NCBI GenBank assembly: GCA_965602785.1
Contig: CBFDAH010000075.1
Coordinates: 1 to 12,745 of the forward strand
Length of the DNA: 12,745 nt
From: JBGSLA01 sp965602785
GTDB taxonomy: Bacteria > Desulfobacterota > Desulfobaccia > Desulfobaccales > 0-14-0-80-60-11
Direction of reading: 5' to 3'
Part shown: piece by piece, positions 1-6,390 of the stretch
Layout: each line of letters begins with the position of its first letter
Numbering within the stretch: position 1 is the first letter of the stretch
Translations under genes and position numbers: made by a program
Notes under the pieces: model-generated
What the model was told of the DNA's origin: nothing
Database searches by the model: none
The model's input: only the letters and a program-made list of their open reading frames with translations

Positions 1-88
1 CTTGCCAAAACCACAACTTATCGAAGTTTCTTAAAAATTTTTGATATTTTTTGGAAGGGAAACAGCTCATGGTCTGGCTGTTCAGGCC
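1..88. other. AT-rich region downstream of the M16 peptidase gene
   Basis: The DNA after the peptidase stop codon is much more AT-rich than the coding DNA, especially positions 20-55 with long A and T runs. Positions 61-66 (AACAGC) and 77-82 (GCTGTT) are perfectly complementary and could form a 6-bp hairpin with a 10-nt loop just after the stop. On the minus strand it is followed only by a short pyrimidine stretch, so it is at best a weak terminator. No gene is visible; the next gene lies beyond the window. Confidence 0.35.
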
Positions 89-1336
89 TCAAAAATCTAA
101 ACCGTAGATTCCCTCTGCCACCGGCCCCAGGAGGGACATGCCCCAGTTTTCCGCCTGGAAAAACTCCTGGGCCAATTCCTGAATCTGCTCCCGGTTGACC
201 TTCTCCACTCCAGCAATGATGTCCTCCAGCGGAATATAATGGCCGAAGTTGAGTTCATTTTTGGCCAGGCGCAACATGCGCTGCTCGCAGTCCTCGGAAT
301 GGAGGATGATGAAGCTTTTGACGTACTCCTGGGCCGCAGCCAGCTCCTCCGGGGTGACGGGCTCGGCTTTGAGGCGGCGCAATTCGCCTTTAACCGCGTC
401 CAACAGGGCGGGAAGATTTTTCGGGCTTACCCCGGCGCAGACCTCCAGGAGACCCGTGTCCTTCAAAAAACTGAGATAGGAATAGATAGAGTAGGCCAAC
501 CCCAGCTCTTCCCGGATGACCTGGAAGAGGCGGGAGCTCATGTTTCCTCCCAGGGTCACATGGAGGAGAGAGGCGATGAAGCGCCGTTCGTCCCCGGCTG
601 CCAGCCCTCGGGTCCCCATACACAGGTGGGCCTGCTCCAGGTCCCGGGACAAGATATACGTCCCGGGGTGGGTGGCCGCCGCCTGCCGTTCCCGGGGCGG
701 GGTACCGTTCTCAAACTTCGCCAGGGACGGACCCAACAGGTCAAGCAGGCGCTGGTGGTCGAGGTTGCCCGCCGCGGCTGCCACCAGGCGCTCCGGCCGG
801 TGAGTGTTCCGGCGGTAGTCCACCAGGTCCCCCCGGGAGAAGCGGGAAATGTCTTGGGCCTCTCCCAGGATGGGCCGCCCGAGAGGGCAGTCCCGCCAGA
901 ATTCCCGGGCGAATTGCACCTGCACCAGGTCCTCCGGGGTGTCTTCCTGGGCCGCGATCTCTTCCAGGATGACCATGCGCTCCCGCTCCACGTCTTCGGC
1001 CTGATACTCCGGATTGAGGAACAGGTCAATGAGAAGATCCGCCGCCCGGGGCAGTTGCTCTCCCAGGACCTTGATGTGGAAGCAGGTGTTCTCCCGGGTG
1101 GTGAAAGCGTTTCCTGCACCCCCCAACTGGTCGATCTCCCGGGCGATGTCGTAGGCGGTGCGCCGGGAGGTGCCCTTGAAGGCCATGTGCTCCAGGAAGT
1201 GGGTGAGGCCGCCCTCGGCGGGAACCTCGTCCCGGGATCCCACCTCCAGCCACAGTCCCAGAGAGACAGCGTGGCAGTGAGGCAGTTCCTCGGTGACGAG
1301 GCGGATGCCGTTAGGAAGTATGGTTTTTCGATACAC
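89..1336 (-). CDS. M16 family zinc metallopeptidase (pitrilysin / MPP-beta-like)
   Basis: A 415-residue single-chain M16B peptidase, of the usual size for bacterial processing-peptidase-like proteins. The inverted zinc motif HxxEH is at residues 46-50 (HFLEH), with His46 and His50 as metal ligands and Glu49 as the catalytic base. The distal ligand is Glu126, 76 residues after His50, as in the mitochondrial processing peptidase beta subunit. The second half is the family's paired, non-catalytic LuxS/MPP-like domain. No signal peptide is seen, so a cytoplasmic role in peptide breakdown is likely; the substrate is unknown. The start is GTG at 1334-1336, with GGGAG 11 nt upstream. It lies 26 nt inside the 3' end of pnp, which suggests translational coupling. 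A peptidase gene directly after pnp is common in several bacterial groups. Confidence 0.93.
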   Translation of the reverse strand: MYRKTILPNGIRLVTEELPHCHAVSLGLWLEVGSRDEVPAEGGLTHFLEHMAFKGTSRRTAYDIAREIDQLGGAGNAFTTRENTCFHIKVLGEQLPRAADLLIDLFLNPEYQAEDVERERMVILEEIAAQEDTPEDLVQVQFAREFWRDCPLGRPILGEAQDISRFSRGDLVDYRRNTHRPERLVAAAAGNLDHQRLLDLLGPSLAKFENGTPPRERQAAATHPGTYILSRDLEQAHLCMGTRGLAAGDERRFIASLLHVTLGGNMSSRLFQVIREELGLAYSIYSYLSFLKDTGLLEVCAGVSPKNLPALLDAVKGELRRLKAEPVTPEELAAAQEYVKSFIILHSEDCEQRMLRLAKNELNFGHYIPLEDIIAGVEKVNREQIQELAQEFFQAENWGMSLLGPVAEGIYGLDF

Positions 1337-3455
1337 GATCCGGCTTGCTCCCGGGATGATGGGGTTGGGGCTGCTCGTCTTCTAAAAGCGCCTTGCGGGA
1401 CAGCCTGATCTTACCCACCCGGTCCACGTCCAGGACTTTGACCATCACTTCATCACCCTCCTTGAGGATGTCGGTGACAGCCTTCACCCGGTGGTGGGCC
1501 AACTCCGAGATATGGACTAGCCCGTCGGTGTTCGGCAGGATCTCCACGAAGGCCCCGAAGTCCATGATTTTCTTGACCTTGCCCTTGTAGATTGCGCCCA
1601 CCTCGGCCTCGGCGGTGAGGTCTTGGATGATCTTGATGGCTTCGTCCGCCTGGTGCTGAGTGGGAGAGGAGATGTGCACCCGGCCGTCGTCGTCGATGTC
1701 GATCTTTACCCCCGTGGAGGCGATGATCTGCTTGACTATCTTGCCGCCTGGGCCGATGACATCCCGTATCTTATCGGGGTTGATGGTGATGATGACGATC
1801 TTGGGGGCGTGGTCCTTGAGACCAGGGGAGGGCTCGGCGATTACCTCGTTCATCTTGCCCAGGATGTGAAGGCGTGATTCCCTGGCCTGAGTCAGGGCTT
1901 TCTCCATGATTTCCCGGGTCAGGCCGACCATCTTGATGTCCATCTGCAGGGCCGTGATGCCTTCGCTGGTCCCGGCCACCTTGAAGTCCATGTCCCCCAG
2001 GGCGTCTTCGTCCCCCAGGATGTCTGAGAGAATGGCCACTTCATCCCCTTCATTCATGAGGCCCATGGCCACGCCGGCCACGGCCGCTTTGATGGGGACG
2101 CCTGCATCCATGAGGGCCAGAGAAGCCCCGCACACCGTGGCCATGGAGGAGGAGCCGTTGCTGGACAGGATTTCCGAGACCACCCGGATGGTGTAAGGAA
2201 AGTCCTCGGCACTGGGGAGGACCGGAGAGATGGACCGTTCCGCCAAAACTCCGTGTCCGATCTCCCGCCGCCCCGGGCCTCGGAGAAACCTGGTTTCCCC
2301 CACGGAGTAGGGCGGGAAGTTGTAATGCAGCATGAAGGACTTGAAGGTCTCCCCAAAGAGGCTCTCGATGCGCTGTTCGTCCGAGGGCGTGCCCAGGGTC
2401 GCCACCGCCAGGGCCTGGGTCTCTCCCCGAGAGAAAAGAGCCGAGCCATGGGTGCGGGACAGCATGTCGATCTCACAGGTAATGGTGCGGACGTCGTCAA
2501 AGTTCCGGCCGTCCACCCGTCGCTGGTCCTGGAGCACCTTTTTCCGGACCACTTTCTTCTGGAGGTCCTTCAAGACATTGAAAACGTCCTTTTCCCGACC
2601 CTGGACTTCGTCGCCCAGTTCCGCCAGGACTTTTTCTTTTATTTCGTCTACCGCGGCGCGCCGCTCTTTCTTCTCGGTCTGGCTTACTGCGGCCACGAGT
2701 TGTTCCCGGGCCAGGGCGGCCACCCGTTCGGGGAGGTCGCCGTAGTCCGGCACCCCCGGTGGCGTCTGCTTAGGTTGGCCGATATCCTCACGCATCCGAC
2801 TGATGAGCTCCAGTATCGGCTTGAGCTGATCCTGAGCAAAGAACATGGCCTCCAGAACCTCGTCCTCCGTGGCCATGCGGGCTCCGCCCTCCACCATCAC
2901 CAGCCCTTGAGGGGCGCCGGCCACGATGAGGTTGAGGTGGCTTTCCTTGATCTGAGTGTTGGTGGGGTTGACCACGAGCTGACCGTCCACCTTCCCTACC
3001 CGGACCGCCGCCACCGGCCCCTGAAAAGGTATATCGGAGATTTCCAGGGCCGCGGCTGCGGCGTTCAGAGCCGGGATGTCCGAATCCGTGTCCAGATCAC
3101 TTGACAAGACCGTGGCGATAATCTGAATCTCGTGATTCATCCCTTTAGGAAACAGGGGTCTAAGGGGCCGGTCGATGAGCCGGGAAGTAAGAGTTTCTTT
3201 TTCGCTGGGACGGCCGATCTCCCGGCGGAAAAAGCCTCCGGGGATGCGGCCGGCTGCATAAGCCATCTCCAGATAGTCACAGGTGAGGGGCAGAAAGTCT
3301 ATCCCTTCCCGGGGACGGTCGGACATGACGGAGGTGGCTAAAACAGCCGACTCTCCGTAGCGCACCAGCATTGCGCCGCTGGCCTGATAGGCCATGCGGC
3401 CCACTTCAAAGCTGAGGGTTCTTCCCCCCAATTCTATGGTGTATGTTGTCGTCAT
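1311..3455 (-). CDS. pnp: Polyribonucleotide nucleotidyltransferase (PNPase)
   Basis: Phosphorolytic 3'-to-5' exoribonuclease that releases nucleoside diphosphates; it is a trimer and often part of the RNA degradosome. At 714 residues it is full length. Order of domains: RNase PH 1 (about 10-145, with the FFRR segment at 75-78), an all-helical linker (about 150-310), catalytic RNase PH 2 (about 320-540), KH (about 552-612, GPGG loop at 568-571) and S1 (about 618-688). The catalytic residues match Asp484, Asp490 and Lys492 in the GDEDALGDMDFK segment, equivalent to E. coli Asp486, Asp492 and Lys494. The start is ATG, with AGGAGG at 3469-3474, 13 nt upstream and only 1 nt past the rpsO stop. 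The conserved rpsO-pnp pairing means S15 and PNPase are probably made from one message. Confidence 0.98.
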   Translation of the reverse strand: MTTTYTIELGGRTLSFEVGRMAYQASGAMLVRYGESAVLATSVMSDRPREGIDFLPLTCDYLEMAYAAGRIPGGFFRREIGRPSEKETLTSRLIDRPLRPLFPKGMNHEIQIIATVLSSDLDTDSDIPALNAAAAALEISDIPFQGPVAAVRVGKVDGQLVVNPTNTQIKESHLNLIVAGAPQGLVMVEGGARMATEDEVLEAMFFAQDQLKPILELISRMREDIGQPKQTPPGVPDYGDLPERVAALAREQLVAAVSQTEKKERRAAVDEIKEKVLAELGDEVQGREKDVFNVLKDLQKKVVRKKVLQDQRRVDGRNFDDVRTITCEIDMLSRTHGSALFSRGETQALAVATLGTPSDEQRIESLFGETFKSFMLHYNFPPYSVGETRFLRGPGRREIGHGVLAERSISPVLPSAEDFPYTIRVVSEILSSNGSSSMATVCGASLALMDAGVPIKAAVAGVAMGLMNEGDEVAILSDILGDEDALGDMDFKVAGTSEGITALQMDIKMVGLTREIMEKALTQARESRLHILGKMNEVIAEPSPGLKDHAPKIVIITINPDKIRDVIGPGGKIVKQIIASTGVKIDIDDDGRVHISSPTQHQADEAIKIIQDLTAEAEVGAIYKGKVKKIMDFGAFVEILPNTDGLVHISELAHHRVKAVTDILKEGDEVMVKVLDVDRVGKIRLSRKALLEDEQPQPHHPGSKPDRVSKNHTS

Positions 3456-3475
3456 TTAGTTTAACTTGCCTCCTA

Positions 3476-3745
3476 TTATTTGCGCAGCCCAAGCTGCTCG
3501 ATCAGGGTTCGATACCGATCAATGTCTTTTTTCTTAAGGTAGTTCAGGAGACGGCGCCGCTGTCCCACCAGTTTGATCAAGCCCCGGCGGGAGTGGTGGT
3601 CTTTGTCGTGGGTCTTGAAATGATTGGTGAGGTAGCTGATCCGCTGGCTCAAAATGGCCACCTGGACCTCAGTGGAGCCGGTATCCGAGTCATGCAGGCG
3701 AAACCGGTCGATGATGTCACGTTTCTGTGTTGTGTCTAGGGCCAC
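3476..3745 (-). CDS. rpsO: 30S ribosomal protein S15
   Basis: S15 binds the central domain of 16S rRNA early in 30S assembly and contributes to a bridge with the 50S subunit. The 89-residue product has the normal family length and hallmarks: the DTGSTEVQ segment near residue 21, THxxDHHSRRGL near 45-56 and the basic RRRLLNYL helix near 63-70. The start codon is GTG at 3743-3745, set by AGGAGG at 3751-3756 with a 5-nt spacer, the strongest ribosome-binding site in the window. S15 represses its own translation in several bacteria by binding its leader. I could not assign such a fold in the 180-nt leader here, which instead carries repeat-like palindromes further upstream. Confidence 0.98.
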   Translation of the reverse strand: MALDTTQKRDIIDRFRLHDSDTGSTEVQVAILSQRISYLTNHFKTHDKDHHSRRGLIKLVGQRRRLLNYLKKKDIDRYRTLIEQLGLRK

Positions 3746-3831
3746 TTCTTCCTCCTTTTAAACAAAACATGTCTTTATTCATGACTTCCCCCCCTGAGGC
3801 AAGAGGATTTCCATTCTGCCTTACGTCTTTA

Positions 3832-3917
3832 TGGCACAGGCGTCTCGCCTGGGCTTAGTCCCTTGGTGGTCTTGGGAGTCAACCCAAGAGTGGCGCAGGC
3901 TGAAGCCCGCACTGCCA
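3832..3917. repeat. Cluster of short palindromes between truB and rpsO
   Basis: Three perfect or near-perfect hairpins occur within 86 nt. Positions 3837-3851 are CAGGCG-TCT-CGCCTG. Positions 3871-3888 are CTTGGG-AGTCAA-CCCAAG. Positions 3895-3910 are GCAGGC-TGAA-GCCCGC, extended outwards by TGGC at 3891-3894 and GCCA at 3914-3917. The first and third modules open with nearly the same ten bases (TGGCACAGGC at 3832-3841, TGGCGCAGGC at 3891-3900). Such TGGC-CAGGC palindromes resemble dispersed REP-like repeats in many bacterial genomes. The cluster lies in the rpsO leader and could affect message stability; none of the hairpins is followed by a T tract. Confidence 0.6.
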
Positions 3918-3924
3918 ATTTTCT

Positions 3925-4839
3925 TCATAGTTCTGCAGTTGCCGCGGCAAATACCCGCATAGGAGCCAGAACTTGGCGGGCTCCCTGACGGCGCACCGCA
4001 GCCACCGCCACCAGGTTCTCCCCGGTCACCACCCGCACCTTTTCCCCCTCTGCCAGGCCGTTTCCGGCCCAGGTGAGGGTCTGGCCCTGGGCCAGGCACC
4101 GGGCCTCAGTCCTGTCCACAGTAACGGCCGTGAACCCGGGTACACAATGGGCCAACGGAATGATGCACTGCCGGATTTCTTCAAGATTTTCTGCCTGCTC
4201 CACCACCTCCAGAGGTAAAGCTTCATCCAGGACAAAAGGACCCACGGCAAGACGGGTAAGGGCCGTCAGGTGCGCCCCGCAGCCCAAAGCCCGGCCCAGG
4301 TCGTGAGCCAACGTGCGGACATACGTGCCCTTGGAGCATTCCACCAGGATGGTTACCCGGGGAAGGTCCATCTCCTCTATCTCCAGACGGTGAATCACCA
4401 CCTGGCGGGGCTCGGCCTCCACCTCTTCTCCCCGCCGGGCCAGCTTGTAGAGGCGCTCCCCTTTATGGTGCACCGCTGAGTACATGGGAGGTGTCTGCTC
4501 GATTTCCCCCACAAACCTGCTGACGGCCCGGTGAATTTCCTCGGCGTCGGGCAGGTTGTCAGACTCCGCGGTCACCTTCCCCGTTAAATCCTGGGTGTCC
4601 GTCTCCACCCCCAGCTGGCACGTGGCCAGGTACGTTTTGGGCTCGTCCAGCAGAAACTGAGCGAGCTTGGTGGCCTCTCCCAGGGCCAGAGGCAGCAACC
4701 CCGTGGCAAAGGGATCCAGGGTGCCCAGGTGCCCCACCTTTTTGACCTTCAGAGCCCCTCGCAGCCGGCGCACTACCTGGAAAGAGGAGGGACCGGAGGG
4801 TTTATCAATGAGCAGGATGCCGTTAATTGACGATTTCAT
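3925..4839 (-). CDS. truB: tRNA pseudouridine(55) synthase TruB
   Basis: Converts uridine 55 in the T-loop of tRNAs to pseudouridine, and also acts as a tRNA folding chaperone. The 304-residue protein starts with the family signature GILLIDKPSG (7-16). The catalytic aspartate is Asp42 in HLGTLDPFATG. The active-site tyrosine is Tyr120 in PPMYSAVHHKG, and the conserved arginine is Arg175 in SKGTYVRTLAHDLG. The C-terminal part from about residue 235 is a PUA-like RNA-binding domain ending in LAPMRVF. HLGTLDP carries Leu where HTGTLDP is more usual. The ATG start is fixed by homology, but no good Shine-Dalgarno sequence precedes it, unlike most neighbours. The 49 nt between it and the upstream toxin gene are AT-rich. 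Confidence 0.97.
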   Translation of the reverse strand: MKSSINGILLIDKPSGPSSFQVVRRLRGALKVKKVGHLGTLDPFATGLLPLALGEATKLAQFLLDEPKTYLATCQLGVETDTQDLTGKVTAESDNLPDAEEIHRAVSRFVGEIEQTPPMYSAVHHKGERLYKLARRGEEVEAEPRQVVIHRLEIEEMDLPRVTILVECSKGTYVRTLAHDLGRALGCGAHLTALTRLAVGPFVLDEALPLEVVEQAENLEEIRQCIIPLAHCVPGFTAVTVDRTEARCLAQGQTLTWAGNGLAEGEKVRVVTGENLVAVAAVRRQGARQVLAPMRVFAAATAEL

Positions 4840-4888
4840 TATTTAGCCAAGGGAATTTAAAAAAACGCCTCATATGAATAGAAAATTT

Positions 4889-5143
4889 TCACCGATAAGC
4901 TTCAGCACGATATCTTACGCGCATGATTTTCACTTCGCTCTTTTCTTCATCAATCTCATAAACAATTCGGTAAGTTCCTACCCTGATGCGCCAATCGTTC
5001 CTTGATCTTTTAATTTTCCGGCACCCACGAGGTTTAGGATCCATTGCTAACATCTTGATCTGTAAAATAATCTTTTGATAGATATCCACCGGCAAACGTT
5101 TCAGGTCCCGCTCTGCCGCCCGCTCCAGATAAACCTCAAACAC
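4889..5143 (-). CDS. RelE/ParE-superfamily toxin of a type II toxin-antitoxin module
   Basis: An 84-residue basic protein with the RelE/ParE fold pattern: N-terminal FEVYLERAAERDLKRLP, two helices, PKPRGCRKIKRSRNDWRIRVGTYRIVYEID in the middle and VRYRAEAYR at the end. The central W-R-I-R-V-G-x-Y-R-I-x-Y stretch is diagnostic. In RelE-type members the module encodes a ribosome-dependent mRNA endonuclease that is silenced by its antitoxin; ParE-type members poison gyrase, and the sequence alone does not decide between them. The last strand has Tyr where many relatives have His (GHR), so catalytic strength is uncertain. The start is GTG, overlapping the antitoxin stop by 8 nt, the usual antitoxin-first, coupled arrangement. 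Base composition is far more AT-rich than in truB, which suggests horizontal gain. Confidence 0.85.
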   Translation of the reverse strand: MFEVYLERAAERDLKRLPVDIYQKIILQIKMLAMDPKPRGCRKIKRSRNDWRIRVGTYRIVYEIDEEKSEVKIMRVRYRAEAYR

Positions 5144-5345
5144 CTAATTGGTATTCCTCTAAAAAGTCCTCGAGCTTTCGGAATTTCATGGGTTTTTGCC
5201 GCATTTCCCCAAGCATTCTCAAATCTTCCATATCCTCAAGTCGCTCCAACATCTCTTGGTAGTCCTCAATATCAATAATCACTGCAGTCGGTTTGCCATC
5301 CTTTAGGACCAATTCAAGGCGTCTTTTTCTGGCTTTGGGTGACAT
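5136..5345 (-). CDS. Antitoxin of a type II module (Phd/YefM-like)
   Basis: A 69-residue acidic protein placed directly before, and overlapping, the RelE-like toxin gene. The segment RLELVLKDGKPTAVIIDIEDYQEMLERLEDMEDLRML resembles the strand-helix core of Phd/YefM antitoxins, where GKPxAVxxxxEDYExLLE is typical. The usual N-terminal DNA-binding stretch before it is short here, at about 12 basic residues (MSPKARKRRLEL). The acidic C-terminus (about 35-69) would be the toxin-neutralising part. The start is ATG at 5343-5345, preceded by AGAGG. In such modules the antitoxin, alone or with its toxin, normally represses the shared promoter; I did not find a clear operator. The family assignment is moderate, while the role as antitoxin is well supported by context. 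Confidence 0.8.
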   Translation of the reverse strand: MSPKARKRRLELVLKDGKPTAVIIDIEDYQEMLERLEDMEDLRMLGEMRQKPMKFRKLEDFLEEYQLGV

Positions 5346-5405
5346 TACATCCTCTTTTAGAATTTTAGCCGGCCTTCTTCGTGTAAGGCTTCGAGGCCAG
5401 ACAAT

Positions 5406-5528
5406 TTAAAGCACCTCCATCACCTCCAACGGATGCGTCGCCATGGCATCATGGGAGGCCTCCAGCTCACACACCGGCCGGCCCCGCTCCCCATGCCATG
5501 CTCCGTGTGCCAGAGCCAGGATGGCCAC
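5406..5528 (-). pseudogene. Remnant of an alpha/beta-hydrolase gene (fused N- and C-terminal ends)
   Basis: This 40-codon minus-strand frame opens with GTG, 8 nt after AGGA and 16 nt past the rbfA stop. Its first residues read VAILALAHGAWHG, which match the first strand and oxyanion-loop motif (HGAWHG) of salicylate-esterase or hydroxynitrile-lyase-like alpha/beta hydrolases. Its last residues read ELEASHDAMATHPLEVMEVL, which match the C-terminal segment holding the catalytic histidine in the same families. About 200 residues that should lie between, including the serine nucleophile elbow, are missing. I read it as an internally deleted gene that once followed rbfA. The match is by eye, and a chance resemblance cannot be excluded for such a short frame. 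Confidence 0.5.
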
Positions 5529-5544
5529 CGTTTACGTCCTGAGC

Positions 5545-5910
5545 TCATTTCTCGGGGGCATCGATGCCCTGGAAGAGCCGCTCCAGGCGGGCCGCTCGCT
5601 CCAGACTCTCATCCGGGAGAAAATGGAACTCCGGCATGGTCCTGAGGATGTGTTCCCGGGCCACCTCCTGCTTGATAAACCCCAGGGCCTTGTCCAGGGC
5701 GGTTAAAGTTTCCGCCGGATCCGTTCCCTGACGCCCCAGGTAGTACACCCGGGCCTGCTTCAAGTCCGGGCTCATGTCCACCTCGGTAATGGTGAGCTCC
5801 TTAAGCCGCGGATCAGACACCCTCTCCAGCAGGATGGAAGCCAGAATTTGCCGCAGCAGCTCCCCCACTCGGGTGGGGCGTTTGGCGGCGTGGGGGCCGG
5901 GTCGCACCAT
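5545..5910 (-). CDS. rbfA: Ribosome-binding factor A
   Basis: RbfA binds immature 30S subunits and helps the 5' end of 16S rRNA to mature; it is also a cold-shock factor. The product is about 121 residues, normal length. It shows the KH-like fold signature: TRVGELLRQILASILLERVSDPRLKELTITEVDMSPDLKQARVYY, then an ALDKALGFIKQEVAREHILRTMPEFHFLPDESLERAARLERLF run typical of the family. Two adjacent ATG codons (5911-5913 and 5908-5910) could start it. GGAG at 5916-5919 lies only 2 nt from the first and 5 nt from the second, so the second is preferred. Either way the start overlaps the TGA of the DUF503 gene, which indicates coupled translation. Confidence 0.95.
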   Translation of the reverse strand: MVRPGPHAAKRPTRVGELLRQILASILLERVSDPRLKELTITEVDMSPDLKQARVYYLGRQGTDPAETLTALDKALGFIKQEVAREHILRTMPEFHFLPDESLERAARLERLFQGIDAPEK

Positions 5911-6203
5911 CATTTCTCCAGGTAACAGAGTTCGGTATGGGAGTCCACAATCTCCGCCAGGTGCTGGTTCTCAATGAAGGACATGATCTGATCGAGACGG
6001 GTGGTAAGGTGACGCGCGTCGTTACCTACCAGGGCCACCCCGATTTTGGCCTTTTGCCAGAGATCGTGATCTTCCACTTCGGCCACAGCCGCATCGAAGC
6101 GGTGGCGCACCTTCTCCACCAAACTTTTCACCACTTTGCGCTTGCCTTTGAGGGAGGCGTTGTCGTGGATAATGAGAGTAAGGCGGGTCATGGCCACGAC
6201 CAT
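5910..6203 (-). CDS. DUF503 (YlxP-like) protein
   Basis: A 97-residue DUF503 protein, a family found almost always between infB and rbfA. Visible features are the N-terminal strand TRLTLIIHDNASLKGKRKVVKSL, a helix VEKVRHRFDAAVAEVEDHDLWQKAKIGVALVGND and a long C-terminal helix ending in FIENQHLAEIVDSHTEL. The family has a ferredoxin-like fold. Its biochemical function is not established; its location implies a link to 30S assembly or initiation. I chose ATG at 6201-6203, which AGGAG precedes with a 6-nt spacer. An in-frame GTG at 6216-6218 would add five residues but would place that Shine-Dalgarno inside the gene. Its TGA overlaps the rbfA start. Confidence 0.9.
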   Translation of the reverse strand: MVVAMTRLTLIIHDNASLKGKRKVVKSLVEKVRHRFDAAVAEVEDHDLWQKAKIGVALVGNDARHLTTRLDQIMSFIENQHLAEIVDSHTELCYLEK

Positions 6204-6219
6204 ATTGATCTCCTGCACC

Positions 6220-6389
6220 TATCAGCTTTCAGCCTTCAGACAATGGACCTGAGCAAAACCCAGCCTGCGTATCATCCGAAAGGCCAGTCAGCCTAGCTTG
6301 CCCCCTGCGGCCACTTTGTTCATGACCGCTGCTCGACCTTTGCCAACCGGAAGATTTATTTAGAGAAATCTGAAGGCTGACCGCTGCTA
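6220..6389. repeat. 170-nt MITE-like inverted-repeat element between infB and the DUF503 gene
   Basis: Positions 6220-6240 and 6369-6389 form a terminal inverted repeat with 18 of 21 positions matching. The inner 12 bases are perfect (TCAGCCTTCAGA at 6229-6240, its complement at 6369-6380). An 11-base direct repeat, TGACCGCTGCT, occurs at 6323-6333 and again at 6378-6388 within the right end. The element fills nearly the whole gap: its right end abuts the infB stop codon (6391-6393), and its left end stops 16 nt before the DUF503 start. No convincing ORF lies inside. It could be a non-autonomous mobile element or a dispersed intergenic repeat; its copy number elsewhere is unknown. Confidence 0.6.
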
Positions 6390-6390
6390 G

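Noticed and set aside
239..1408. 389-codon open frame on the plus strand opposite the M16 gene
   Set aside because: It is antisense to a well-supported peptidase gene; its translation is Pro/Gly/Arg-rich without a recognisable motif, as expected from a GC-rich gene read backwards.
5357..5404. Short minus-strand frame end reading LSGLEALHEEGRLKF between the hydrolase remnant and the antitoxin gene
   Set aside because: It looks like a possible C-terminus of a broken gene, but 15 residues cannot be assigned to a family, and there is no upstream part in frame.
5433..5706. Plus-strand frames over the rbfA end and the hydrolase remnant
   Set aside because: They run antisense to rbfA and show no motif; the minus-strand reading of 5406-5528 explains this DNA better.
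6290..6325. 11-codon ATG frame inside the inverted-repeat element
   Set aside because: Too short, without a Shine-Dalgarno, and inside a repeat; no evidence for translation.
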